A stretch of 64,000 bases of DNA from Tricholoma matsutake (lineage: Eukaryota > Basidiomycota > Agaricomycetes > Agaricales > Tricholomataceae), in assembly GCA_026075535.2 (NCBI GenBank), contig AP026547.1:10664001-10728000 (forward strand), given 5' to 3'. Of this stretch, positions 31,411 to 42,299 are shown in pieces; the first letter of the stretch is position 1, and the number at the start of each line of letters is the position of its first letter. The position numbers were made by a program, and so were the translations under genes. The notes beneath the pieces were generated by a model. That model saw nothing but the letters and a program-made list of their open reading frames with translations. It did no database searches and had not been told where the DNA came from.

Positions 31411-34400
31411 CTAAGTTTGAATCTCGAAAGTAATTCCGAGAGAGTCTCTAAATTTCCTGAATAGGACGGCGCCAAGGTTCTTTGTGAACATGTCAGCCGG
31501 ATTATCACTTCCAGGAATGAAAACGACTGTGACTTTGTCATTTTCTATGCATTCGCGGGTGTAGTGGTAGCGAATGTCTATATGTTTGGTCCTTCTTTCC
31601 TGAACTGGATTTGATCCAATAAAGATGGATCCTTGATTATCAGCGCAGATTGGTACGCGCTTCAGTGTATATCCAAGTTCCTGGAATAAGGACTCTATCC
31701 ACACTATCTGCCGACAAGTGTCGGAGAGAGCCATGTATTCGGCTTCTGTGGATGACAGTGCTACAGTTTTTTGTAAACGGGACTGCCAGCACACAATGCC
31801 ACTCGCCAGAGTAGCAAAGTAACCCGTTGTAGATCGGCGCTTGACTGTGTCAGCTGCCCAATCAGAATCTGTGAAGGCCTGTAGCCCCTCGGATTTCTCT
31901 CCATCATAGACCATACTGTACTTCTGGGTTCCCACCAGATAGCGCATTATGTACATTGCTTTGTCTAGATGTTCTTGGCTAGGATTAGCCGAGAATTGCG
32001 ACATCTTGATTACCGCGTAAGCGATATCAGGTCGCGTTCCGAGCATCAGATACAATAAAGATCCGATCACAGACTGATATTTTGATCTAAGCGCCGCGTT
32101 TGGCGTCGCTGTGTTCTCCGACGGTTTGTAGCCAGTCGGGAGCGGAGTGGGGGCAATCTTGGCATTTGTCATCTCGAATCTCTCAAGCACTTTGGCGAGA
32201 TATTCTGTTTGATCGAGTTTGACTTTTGCAGCGGTCTGGGTGACGCGCATGCCTAAGAATTCCGTGACTTTTTCAGTACTACGGCACTCCCAATGCTTCA
32301 GGCAAGCATTCTTCTTTTCATCCACAAGTTTCTTGTTCTTGCCCATGAACAAGCCATCATCAACATAGACTAGCGCAATAACGATGCTGCCTGTCTTAGG
32401 ATCCTTGTGTATGAAGATGCCGGCATCGGAGCTGGCGCGCACGAACCCAATGGTGCGCATAAATGCCTCTAGCTCTCTCCACCATGCTAGTGAAGCCTGT
32501 TTAAGGCCATACAATGCTCGGCGTAAGCGCATTACTTTGCGCTCTTTACCCTCGAGTTTGAAACCTTCGGGTTGATCCATATAGATCTCCTCATCAAGTT
32601 TGCCGTATAAAAATGCGGTTTTTACATCTAGACCGGTCATATACATGCCTTCTAGAGACGCAAGGGCAAACATGAGGCGTACGGTCTCATAGCGGACTAC
32701 TGGTGAGAAAATCTCATCAAAGTCAACGCCTTCGACTTGTGAAAAGCCTTTGGCCACGAGTCTGGCTCGTTTTCTTCCGTCCGATTTCACAGAGAAAACC
32801 CATCTATTTTTGATCGTTTTTCGATCATGTGGAAGATCGACGATGTCATAGACTTGTCGCTTGCGAAGAGCCTCTAACTCTTCACGACAAGCCTGTTTCC
32901 ACTCAAGTTGCTGCTGCCGGGGTAGGCGCGCAATATCGCGAAATTGGTTTGGAACTAGGCTTTTTCCGCTTGATGGTGTGACTGCTTTTGACAACAGCCA
33001 GCGGATAAGCTCATCTCCTCCTTCCTTGGTTATCTTTTTAATATAACCTGCTTCGTCCGGTTCCCCCATTGGGTGATCATGTTCTTGATTATTGGAATCG
33101 GGCACACTCTCGTGGGGTGCCGAACTCGGTCCAGCAACCGGTTCTTGCTGTTGAGGTCGTGGTCGTGTTCGGTTATGATCCGAATCTTGACCCACAGACT
33201 TCTTCCAATATCGATCACGCGCAATGTCTCTCTCTATGTCAGAGGGGAGTCGCTGTTCTCCATAGGTATTACCGGGACGGTTTGGGATTTTCCTCTGCCT
33301 GCCTGATCGACGGGGCAATTGCTGCCATTCCTGTTGATCTTCACGTCTTGGACGAAAGTCCTCAGTGCTAACTGGAGGCGGCGGAGGAGGAGCGTTAGTC
33401 GCATCGTCATGCGCCTTTTGCTCGCTTGGTAAATCATCATCATCTTCTGATGATGGAGGAAGGGGCGGATTTTGTGGCGGTATAGGGTCATCGCCATCCG
33501 TTCCAGATGAGTGGTCGTCATCTTCTGGTTCTGGTGGAAAATCACCAAGGTCTGTCTTGGCAGGAGTTTTAGCTCCGGGACAGCATGGGAACATCGTTTC
33601 ATCAAATAGTGCCGTAGCACCAATGAATATTGCGCCATTTCGTCGCATGAAACGATATGCTTTAATGCCATCTTCTACTCCAAGGTACGTCATTAGCTCC
33701 GATCGAGGAGACAATGTTGTTGGACGTTTTTCCTTTGGTAGATAGACATAAGCACCGCAACCGAAGACCTTCAGATTGTTTAGATCTGGGCGGACCTTTG
33801 TCAGGTCCTCAAAAGGTGTCAGCCATTTCAGGCGCCTTATTGGGGTTCGGTTGTATAAATGTGTTGCATGTTCTATGCAAAATTCCCACCATGATTGTGG
33901 TAGACAAGCGGTGAATCGCAGGGTTTGCGACTTTTCCATTATTGTCCTTATGGCGCGCTCTGCGCGCCCGTTCTGTTGATGAACGTGGGGTGCAGACATC
34001 TCTATTTTGATGCCTAAATCCTTGAGCTGTTTTTGTAGCTCACGATCCTTGAACTCCCCCCCTGGATCGACACGCCAGCGCTTGATTGTAGCGCCATATT
34101 GGGTCTTAGCCATCGCTTGAAATTGTCTAATCGCTGCAGCAGCGTCAGATTTCTTTCTAAGGCATTGGACCCAAATATGTGACGTTTTGTCATCCAGAAA
34201 TACAATGAAGTATTTATGTTTGTGGTACGATAGTACCGGGAGTTCCTTTAGGTCGGAATGTATTAATTCAAAGGATTTGTCAGCTCGTGAGTCTGACTCG
34301 GGAAAAGATTTTGAGGTCATTTTCCCTTCTGCACACCCTGGACATATAATTTTGTCTTTAGGAATAATTAAATTCCTTGGGAATTTTATGGTGCTTTTAG

Positions 34401-36273
34401 GCATTTTCCCTAGCGCCTCTTTGGATGGGTGTCCAAGTCGCCTATGCCAAGTCAAGTAGTCAGCGACATAAATGGTCGCGACATTAACCTTTTTGGTGCT
34501 CAATATATGAGTCCGAGCCCAATAGATCGTGTCATTCCTCCTTAGAGGGACACAATGCATGATTGGGTTTCCATGCTCGATGAATGAAATGTATGCGGAG
34601 GAACCACGCACATCACTTCCGTCTTGTAAAAAGACCCCCATTGACATCAATCGAGTATTAATGTCGGGTATGTAGTAGACGGGGTATAGTCGCGTTTCAC
34701 GCGTCTCTGACTTCCCATTACATACTACCTGGTGTCTAATGAAGACTGCTCCTTTTCCTACTATATGAGTAGTACCAGTGGCCGTTTGGACCAAGGTAGA
34801 GTCCTTTCTCGGTAAAGGCTCGTAAGAAGCGAAATCTTTTATTTCACCAGTGAAGTGTTTTGATGCGCCTGAATCCATGATCCAGTCGGCACCTTTCTTA
34901 CAATCTCCCTTTGCACACATAGCACATATATTAAGATCTACATAATTCCATGATACATTTAATAGCGGTAAAATTTCACATGAAAAGTTCGCTGTATTCA
35001 TAGGAATTTTAATCTTAGTGCTTGTGGCAGGGAAAAGGACTGACCTGTCATCATACGCCCCTGTGTCAAGGGGTTCATCGACGAGCATTTCGTCGACGGC
35101 TTTCCACACTTCCTCGTCAGTTACCGGAGGTTCGGATCCGAGGGAGACGGTATCGTCTTCTACCTCCTCGATCGTTGCCTCGGTTTCTGGCTCTATCCTC
35201 CTTCTCTTACCTTCTCGCACCGTAAGGTGCTCTTCCAGCGGTCGCAGATTTTTCGCAGTGCGCGGAAGTTGCATGCGCTCGAGGGTGTCTCGAGCTTGCT
35301 GATATTCGGTGTAAACCGAACGAGAAGAAGAGGCCGCGCCCGTATATGCCTGTGCAGGCGGTCGGCGGCGAGGATCCCTTGTGGGAGTGTGTTCGCGTCG
35401 CTCGATGCGCTGTATGAGCGGCATCGGCGGTATGATGGTGCCATTACCATTTATGGTGGTAAAGGCGTTGGAGGCGAGGTGGGTATGCTTCTCCTTTGGC
35501 TTCTCCTCCTTAGTCTTTCTGTCCCCACGTCGTCCATGTTTTCGGGACGAGTCTCCGTTGCTGTTTTGCCCTTCTTTGGGCTGCCATTTGGGGTTTCCCC
35601 CCTTGCGCTTAACAGCAGAAAGTTTGTTGGCCTGAGGCTGGCCAGCGGGCTTTCCAACTGCTGTGCGCCTTGAGGCTTCAGCAACAATGGAGTCTTTGAC
35701 ATGTTTAAACGTCAAAGCGCTAGTAGCGGTCGTGTTAAGGACCGTTGCAGACAATGAATCGTACTCGCGCGGCATCGCAGCAAGTAGGATCATGGCCTGT
35801 ACTAGCTCGGGGATGGCGACATTGGCAGCCGTGAGGCGCTCGAATTTGTCAGCCATCTTAGCAATCTCTGGCGCGGGGTTCGCAGCCGGAATTTTGATTG
35901 CTATTGCGGACCTAAAGTCCGAAAAGACTTGGGAGGGGCCGTCCACACCATAATCGGTGCGGATGAGGTCCCACACCTCCTCAGCAGTGTCCTTGGTGTT
36001 GGCACGCTGCCGAATGGAGGGGGCCAGGCGGAGCACTAGGCTACCAATAGCCTGGTCATTTTTGTTGCTCCAGGTCTGGAGCTTGGCATTAGCGTCCGCT
36101 ACCAAGGTAGCGTTCGTCGCCGTCAAAGGAGGCGCCGGGGGCGGTTTTTGCTCCGCCCCGCTAGTTATTTGCCAGAGGCCCTGAGACCTGAGCCACGCCT
36201 TCATCGAGTCGGCCCACTGAATGTAATTTGAGCCATCGAATGTTTGAACGAGTTTTTCAAGAGTGGAAGACAT
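31411..36273 (-). CDS. Copia gag-pol polyprotein (1620 aa), intact
   Basis: ATG at 36271-36273 starts MSSTLEKLVQTFDGSNYIQW, a UBN2-type gag. The stop is TAG at 31411. Numbering from this ATG, domains in order are: gag about 1-230; protease with DSGASKH at 467; integrase zinc-binding H610, H615, C644, C647, catalytic D674, D736, E772 (DD35E), NGRAERAIRT context; reverse transcriptase about 1130-1390 with LDVKTAFLYG and YVDD at 1303-1306; RNase H with FTDSDW near 1469, E1510 in SSTEAEYMAL and D1545 in ADNQGS. All catalytic residues are present. No canonical CX2CX4HX4C knuckle is seen in gag. The nearest cysteines are CAMCAKGDC just before the protease. An upstream in-frame TTG at 36306 was not used as start. 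Confidence 0.96.
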   Translation of the reverse strand: MSSTLEKLVQTFDGSNYIQWADSMKAWLRSQGLWQITSGAEQKPPPAPPLTATNATLVADANAKLQTWSNKNDQAIGSLVLRLAPSIRQRANTKDTAEEVWDLIRTDYGVDGPSQVFSDFRSAIAIKIPAANPAPEIAKMADKFERLTAANVAIPELVQAMILLAAMPREYDSLSATVLNTTATSALTFKHVKDSIVAEASRRTAVGKPAGQPQANKLSAVKRKGGNPKWQPKEGQNSNGDSSRKHGRRGDRKTKEEKPKEKHTHLASNAFTTINGNGTIIPPMPLIQRIERREHTPTRDPRRRPPAQAYTGAASSSRSVYTEYQQARDTLERMQLPRTAKNLRPLEEHLTVREGKRRRIEPETEATIEEVEDDTVSLGSEPPVTDEEVWKAVDEMLVDEPLDTGAYDDRSVLFPATSTKIKIPMNTANFSCEILPLLNVSWNYVDLNICAMCAKGDCKKGADWIMDSGASKHFTGEIKDFASYEPLPRKDSTLVQTATGTTHIVGKGAVFIRHQVVCNGKSETRETRLYPVYYIPDINTRLMSMGVFLQDGSDVRGSSAYISFIEHGNPIMHCVPLRRNDTIYWARTHILSTKKVNVATIYVADYLTWHRRLGHPSKEALGKMPKSTIKFPRNLIIPKDKIICPGCAEGKMTSKSFPESDSRADKSFELIHSDLKELPVLSYHKHKYFIVFLDDKTSHIWVQCLRKKSDAAAAIRQFQAMAKTQYGATIKRWRVDPGGEFKDRELQKQLKDLGIKIEMSAPHVHQQNGRAERAIRTIMEKSQTLRFTACLPQSWWEFCIEHATHLYNRTPIRRLKWLTPFEDLTKVRPDLNNLKVFGCGAYVYLPKEKRPTTLSPRSELMTYLGVEDGIKAYRFMRRNGAIFIGATALFDETMFPCCPGAKTPAKTDLGDFPPEPEDDDHSSGTDGDDPIPPQNPPLPPSSEDDDDLPSEQKAHDDATNAPPPPPPVSTEDFRPRREDQQEWQQLPRRSGRQRKIPNRPGNTYGEQRLPSDIERDIARDRYWKKSVGQDSDHNRTRPRPQQQEPVAGPSSAPHESVPDSNNQEHDHPMGEPDEAGYIKKITKEGGDELIRWLLSKAVTPSSGKSLVPNQFRDIARLPRQQQLEWKQACREELEALRKRQVYDIVDLPHDRKTIKNRWVFSVKSDGRKRARLVAKGFSQVEGVDFDEIFSPVVRYETVRLMFALASLEGMYMTGLDVKTAFLYGKLDEEIYMDQPEGFKLEGKERKVMRLRRALYGLKQASLAWWRELEAFMRTIGFVRASSDAGIFIHKDPKTGSIVIALVYVDDGLFMGKNKKLVDEKKNACLKHWECRSTEKVTEFLGMRVTQTAAKVKLDQTEYLAKVLERFEMTNAKIAPTPLPTGYKPSENTATPNAALRSKYQSVIGSLLYLMLGTRPDIAYAVIKMSQFSANPSQEHLDKAMYIMRYLVGTQKYSMVYDGEKSEGLQAFTDSDWAADTVKRRSTTGYFATLASGIVCWQSRLQKTVALSSTEAEYMALSDTCRQIVWIESLFQELGYTLKRVPICADNQGSIFIGSNPVQERRTKHIDIRYHYTRECIENDKVTVVFIPGSDNPADMFTKNLGAVLFRKFRDSLGITFEIQT

Positions 36274-36509
36274 GATGTTGTGGTGGCAGCTGGGGTAAGC
36301 GCTCAATCAGTCTTTTACTCAATGAAACACGTTAAACGTTCTCAGGAAAAAACACTCCTTCAGAGTGATTAACCCTAGTGATCCTAGGTTTTATATGCAG
36401 CTCGCAGGGAGCGCAATGCAGCTCACGAAGAGCGCAAGGTTATAATTTGGAGACGATGAAGTCAACGTCGTTCGCAGCTAATTAAAGCGCGTTCGCGACG
36501 TGCCCAGCA

Positions 36510-36521
36510 GGGCCCATAACC
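36510..36521 (-). other. Primer-binding site, initiator-tRNA-Met half-molecule type
   Basis: On the element strand GGTTATGGGCCC follows the 5-prime LTR immediately. This complements the anticodon stem-loop of eukaryotic initiator tRNA-Met (GGGCCCATAACC), the internal-site priming classically described for Drosophila copia, not priming from a tRNA 3-prime end. Confidence 0.85.
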
Positions 36522-36827
36522 TGTTGGAGCAGACTATATACGCTGCACAGGGGAAGAGACTACACGTTCCTTACAACCTACCTGGGGTTTAGTTAGACTT
36601 ACAGCTAGGGTTAGCAGAGGTAAGAACACTGTATTCCTACTACGGTACAGGTTCTCTTTATATACATAAATATAAAGGGTGTCACATGACTCGGGAATGT
36701 GTTTACCACATGTATGCGTAGTAAGCGCAGTAACATGTGTATGCTGCATGTATTGTCTCATGTATACATGCGTATGCTGCATGTAATGCCTCATGTATGC
36801 AGCACGCATCAGGGATTATTTTCAACA
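36522..36827 (-). repeat. 5-prime LTR of the copia element
   Basis: 306 bp, apparently identical to 31073-31378. It supplies the promoter for the element (TATA on the minus strand near 36655-36670). Between it and the gag ATG lies a 248-bp leader containing a short tandem duplication of GCAGCTCRCRRRGAGCGCAA type near 36400-36440. Confidence 0.95.
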
Positions 36828-36832
36828 GTTTC

Positions 36833-39413
36833 AGCCAGGCCTGGGCATCCTACCTGAGAGCATCAAACATGCAAAGCCAGCACTCACTGTGTGGGCTGTT
36901 CGCTTGGTGTCCAGTCTTGTTTGGGCAGAAGGACAGCAGATGATCAAGTGAGAAACTGGGTTGTACTTGAGGGCATCGGAGAAATCAAAAGATGGGCCAA
37001 ATGTGTGCATGCATGCCAAGCATGCAACTTGGGATGCCATGGACTCCTTTAGTTTGGCAAACATGCAGAAGATCATCGAGATCAATGCACCAGTACTTTG
37101 GGAAATTGTGTCATTCTATGTGAATTCAGACTATGGAGCCCTGGTAGACAATCAAGCAGTGGCAGTTCATAGACATCAGCCCCAGAATGTGGTTTGTACA
37201 GATTCCACTTCAAGTCTCCCAAAGTTCATACTAATATATTGTCAGATGTGTACCAGTGCCATCATGTCAATGACATTTGGGCACTCAGATTGTTGGAGTC
37301 GTGCGGTCTCTCAGGGTCTCATCTACTACTAGATGAGACGGTTTGGACAGGGCTCGCGTCTACTACTAGATGCGAGTCGGAAAGGACGCGGACAAGCAAA
37401 GATGATTTCTATCTACCACATGTGCGTGTCTATCTACGAGGTCACGTGACCACTAAGGGGAATGCCAGACTCTGGCACGGCTCTGCTATGGACTCTGCTA
37501 TGGGCACTACTGCCATGGCTACATCGTGCAAACTTATATGCCTTATGTTGTGGAATCTGGTATTTTGCTGTCAAAGTGCATCACTCGATATTCCATGTCA
37601 AAAGTTGGCTAGGTCAATCAGTTGCATATTCATCAGTGTATGAAGCACTTTGTGGGATGGCCAAACAGAAGCTTAAATATTTAAAAGAAGCACTTCTCCC
37701 AGGCTCTGGACACCATGTACTTACCATTAGCAATAACACATAGACCTTTGTGAAACCACGTGATCATAGAATCAGACGTGAGAAGAAACCAAGGCCTGGC
37801 TGGCACCACTGTGGAAATGCAGGATGCAGATCCTGAAGCATTTGATCTTCAGGAACTGATTTGCCATCAAGCAAAAAAGATTTGACAGCTTAAATGATTT
37901 TAGCAGACATTGATGGACCACACCTCAAAAATGTTGCTGTCACACAGATCATGGATGTCCTCGTGCAATTTGTACCAGTTCTTGCCATCTATTCAAAGCA
38001 ATTGAAGGCATGGTCAGAGGAAATTCTTGTCAAAAACCCTATCCCAAAGAATCAACTCACCAAGATCACCCCTTTGGCTACCAACAACTCAGGTGAAATG
38101 CTTGTCCAAGAGATGAAGCAAGGAGTACTCGACTTCACAACTAATCAGATGGGAATTGATAAGGAGATGCTAGACAATCAGTGCTGGATCTATTCAGGAG
38201 ACAGAAAGACATTTGATCAGCTGTTGAAGTTGAAGAAGTACTTGATGGCCAAAGAGGGTGACTTCAAATCCTTTCGATGGTTAGCTCCCCTGCTCGAATT
38301 GTGGCATACCAAATGGATGGACCTTAGCTGAATTGTTTGCACTCATTGGGGGAAAGACTTTCCTGATAATACATCCACACTTGGGTATGCTGCCAAACTT
38401 GTGGAATGTCTGACACCAAATGATCTTAAAAAGGTGGATTTTTATGATGGTGCACATATCATAAACCTGACATTGGATGCACATGTCTTAAATCTCTGGG
38501 AGGTCTATTTCAAGACCTCAGACCTGGTCCAGTATTTTGAGATGAGAAAAGAAGGCAATAGTATACCTACCTTCAATGAGCTTCTTGATGCTGCAGGAAT
38601 CCTCTCTAGAAGACATGCAACAACACAAGTGCATAAGCGCATGCTCTTCCCATGAGAAGATAATCCAAATAACGTACTGTTAGGCTCTCCATGGATTCCA
38701 TGAGAAGACAGTGGTCAAGACATTGAGATGGGGGACCTATATCCAAGGACGAGGAAGACCATCTATCAGATTTGTCTGGAGCACCTGAAAATCCCAATGC
38801 AGACATCACCTTGGCAAATAGTACGTTGTTTATTCAAAATGCAATTTGGTGGCAAGAAATGTGTAAAGCTGTGGCAAATGGAGACCCTGGCTGAGTTTGG
38901 GAAATCTTGAAGCTGTGGATCTTCACGTTCACAGGGAGTGGAAACCCTTATTACTCGCAATACCTGTTGGAATTATATTGCAACTTAAAATGGGAATTTT
39001 CACCAAAATTACACCATGCCATACTAACGAATTGGGTTGTCAATCTTCATGGAGAACCGGGCATGTTCATCAAGATGGACATGATGCAAGAACATTTTAA
39101 CTTTTGGCTTGAAGATATGGCACAACACAAGGGGAAGGAATTTGAGGAACCATTCTATCGGTGGGTGCTATCCATGAATGTGCACCACTTCTTGCATATG
39201 AAGGACAAAATGGAGAATGTGGTATTCCTGAAGGCTCAAACAAAAAAACACTCAGCGCCACATCTGAACAATGAGCTGAAAGAGATAATGAAACACCTGG
39301 GAGATATGGAAGTCAATTTCCGAAGACCAGGACGTTGTGAGGGTTTTGAAGCAGTTGATGATTTCTCAAAGGCTTGTGATATCCATATTGCATCGGAAAA
39401 GATATGTTACTAA
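36833..39413 (+). pseudogene. DUF6589 gene, 3-prime part, decayed
   Basis: Continues the frame interrupted by the copia element: QPGLGILPESIKHAKPAL, then TGA at 36949-36951 where RE.GLYL is expected to have Arg. Typical DUF6589 blocks follow: MILADIDGPHLKNVAVTQIM (37894 on), WLAPLLELWHTKWMDLS-stop-IVCTHWG with TGA at 38329-38331 at a conserved Arg, DLKKVDFYDGAHIINL, GDPG-stop-VWEILKLWIFTF with TGA at 38892-38894, FSPKLHHAILTNWVVNL, and SMNVHHFLHMKDKMENV. It ends with TAA at 39411-39413. Function of DUF6589 is unknown; members are abundant in mushrooms and often lie in repeat-rich regions. Only about 35 bp separate it from the convergent Helitron remnant. Confidence 0.75.
37316..37376. repeat. 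Two matching short hairpins inside the DUF6589 remnant
   Basis: GTCTCATCTACTACTAGATGAGAC (37316-37339) and CTCGCGTCTACTACTAGATGCGAG (37353-37376) are perfect or near-perfect palindromes sharing the same core, TCTACTACTAGA, but with different outer stems. The local sequence, about 37297-37460, is CpG-rich and interrupts the coding homology, so it may be a small insertion. Confidence 0.5.
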
Positions 39414-39448
39414 ATAAGTAAAGGTATTAAGCCATGGTTCACTTTTTC

Positions 39449-42288
39449 TTACATTAACACTGCCTGTCTCAGGATCAACTTCAGTACATCCAAAAGTAGG
39501 TCTGGGGAAACAGCCTTGCACTTCACCCAGATGTTATCCAAACAGCCCCTGTAAGGACATGCTTTTCTCTGAGAACCATCCTTATTTTTGTTTCTGGAAC
39601 ATTTATGGACATTCAACTTCATAAGTAAGTCATCAACCATAATTCTGAACCTTGACCACCACGACTGCAACACATTGCAGCCATCACAACTGTCACACAG
39701 AGTATCATGGCAAGGAGGTGGAGGAGCTTCAGGCAGTGTTTCTGTTGGGTCCTTGTAAGCTTGTTTGTGTGAAGCCATTTCAATGTCTGATTCTATTTTT
39801 TCTTTGTTCCCAGACAAAACATTGCCTGCATGGCAGCCTTCTATATATTAATCAACTTACATCAAAATTCAGAGCTTGGATCAAGGATATTGCGTCAGAT
39901 CTGTTCTGGCGAGAGGCCTCCTCAAATCCAAAGCAACATGTGAAGATGGAGGGTGAGTTGGCCTTGGTGTTCAATGGTGCCATAGTATCCTGAAGTTTTT
40001 TCATAAAGCCCCCAATGATCTGTGCTAACACCCAGAACATGTTCTATGAACATTTCAACCATGAAATGGAAAAAATGTGCTCCTGTGACAGGATTATTTG
40101 CAATGAGACAGTAATGATCATCATCTGACCAAAGGAGTTCAACATCCAGCCTCTCTTTTCCATCAGCAAAATACAGGCATATTGGATGCTTGTTGTCAGC
40201 AGGAGACAATGTAATATACCAAATTGGAGCTCCAAGGTAAGCCATCATGGACCAGATTTCATTCCACATTTGTTTTTTACTAGTGATTGAACCATCAACC
40301 CTACCATCTATATGATCGAGATCACGAGTCAGCTGAAACAAGTCCATTCTTCATCGGTAGCAGGTTTTACAAGCTCATCAGCTGCCATCCACTTTGCAAG
40401 ATTTTCCAAGACCTCTTGGTTCATGCTCAGCAGTCTCTCAGCAATCTTGTCAAAGTTACATGTTTCAGTGAGCAACAAGCCTCCTGTGGTGCACTCCTTG
40501 ACTTGCTGATGACTGAAGGCAACAAATGGAAAGCAGATATCATGCTGAAAGCACTTGTCATGGTACATCAGCAGATGCCATTTGTGTGCCTTATCAGATA
40601 CTGAGGTCATCCCAATGCCTCCCAAGCCATATGGAAAGAGCCATGGGAATATCTGTGGGTATAGATTCAGATTGTTATCTACCAAGAGTGGAGTTGACCC
40701 ATGGGAGACCGTGAGGGCTCCCCCATGGTTATCCCAGTGTTTTAGGGCAATCCCTTTCAGAGCATTGAGAGACTTTGTATCATACTGACCTCCCATAAAA
40801 CCATGGACAACAAATGGGCATTCCCTATCCTCAACACCATGATCCACTGCATCATCAAATACACTAGTTCCTTCTTCAACTCTGTTGGTGAGTGAATGTT
40901 GGAATTCTACAGATATGGGAGGACATTGTTCTGGATAGCGGTCCAATTCATCATATGCAATTTCCAGATCAGCATAATCTGAGTGATTTAACTTCAACCA
41001 TTCTAGTGCGTGAGCTACCTTCTGTCTTCTGACTAACAGAGGCATGCACTGCAATTCCTTCTCTGTGGGCTTGCACATCCCAGTGAACAAAATTGCAAGG
41101 ACTTCATCAAGATCTTCTATAGGTGGGGGAAGCCAATAGTACACCTTTGGAACAGATGATTTGAATGCTAACATGCAAAGCCATCTTTGTTTACCCAGAT
41201 GATGCAACATGAATGAAGCAGCTATTCACCTGCACACGCGCAATCAGCAGCTTTTCTACAAATCCAAGGCAGGACAGCTCTTCAGGGACTTCACCTAACC
41301 ATAGGCCATTTGCTAATACGTGCAGAGGAACCTTTCCATTTTGCAAGGGTTTCTGACAACCATCGCAGATGCGATCACATGCATGGTCCAACACAGGGCC
41401 CTGGAATTCACAAATCGGCTGTGAAGACTTCAACCATTCAATTCTCGTAACATTTGATACAGTAAGCACAGACAGTAAATTTTTCACAGCCTTCAACTTA
41501 GAAAGCTGAGAAATCGGCATCAGCTGCCCGCATACAGTGCATCCGGCTTCCTCAACTGAGAGAGGTGTTGAACTTGCACAGAAATCACTGATAATTCTGT
41601 GTGACAAGCTGTCATCTGGCAGAATAGGTGGAAGGTTGGTGAGTGTAAGTGCAGGGTCGAATGGAATAGATGGAGGTTGTTGTCTATCTGAATCCTCCAA
41701 CTTTCCCCTTGGTATTTCAGGAAGTTGCACTTTATGACTGTCTGCCCCATTCTTATCTGGCTTTGACCTGCGGACCCTAAAACAATTTTTTTCTCTTGCA
41801 GACCATGATTGAACAATGGAGAAAATGCTCAAGTAGAGGTTGCAGGACCCACAGCTATGATTTTTGAAGTAGGATGGAAGCTCTGACTTAGGGATGTGTG
41901 ATCCTATTGTAATCTTGTGGAGTTTGGCTACCTTGAATGTCATTTTGACTGACATGTAAGGTAGCATATTCTGCAATGGAACACTAGCATGCACAAACTT
42001 GTTACAAACAGGATAGGCAAGCTGTCTAAGACTGTCAACGTGATCATGGAATACAAATGCACAGTTGTCATCAGGATCATCTCCCACTACAATGTATGGT
42101 TCAATTGCTCCAACCAGTATCTCATGTTGGCCACCACCACCTTGAATGAACCTTTGGCTTTTCCAAGCAAGCATTTGAGAATTGGACACATGCATATGAC
42201 AGATCACCAAATCCCCACTGCAAGAGATGCAATGGTATCTAGGGCTCGGAGTCCAGTGACTGCAAAACGATATGATGTTCAAGCACAA
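39449..42288 (-). pseudogene. Helitron Rep remnant (copy 2), truncated before the helicase
   Basis: Minus-strand frames 42288-41191, 41210-40329, 40347-39922 and 39817-39449 follow one another. The first has the cysteine-rich N-terminal region (CTVCGQLMPISQ, CDRICDGCQKPLQNGKVPL, LANGLWLGEVPEEL). The second contains PPIEDLDEVLAILFTG, PLLVRRQKVAHALEWLKLNH and LYPQIFPWLFPYGLGG. The third is the Helitron-like N domain with WYITLSPAD and the HUH motif in QLTLHLHMLLWI. The fourth carries the Cys/His-rich stretch after it. The matching part of copy 1 is at 47390-49459. Nothing of the Pif1-type helicase follows. The remnant stops 35 bp from the DUF6589 stop. Frame breaks make it non-functional. Confidence 0.75.
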
Positions 42289-42299
42289 GAAACAATCAT

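Larger units (their letters stand above)
31073..36827 (-). mobile_element. Complete Ty1/copia LTR retrotransposon, recent insertion
   Basis: 5755 bp, transcribed on the minus strand. It has 306-bp LTRs at 31073-31378 and 36522-36827 that appear identical, each TGTTGAAAA...TCCAACA on the element strand, with TG/CA ends. A 5-bp target duplication GTTTC flanks it (31068-31072, 36828-36832). The primer-binding site abuts the 5-prime LTR, the polypurine tract abuts the 3-prime LTR, and one intact gag-pol frame fills the interior. Identical LTRs and an unbroken frame imply a very young, possibly active insertion. Its CpGs are intact, in contrast to older elements around it. Confidence 0.97.

Noticed and set aside
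33365..35953. Plus-strand frames up to 148 codons inside the copia interior
   Set aside because: Antisense shadows of the gag-pol frame, with low-complexity Ser-rich products.
36274..36306. Longer start for gag-pol at 36306
   Set aside because: That codon is TTG. The first ATG in frame is at 36273 and the gag domain begins there.
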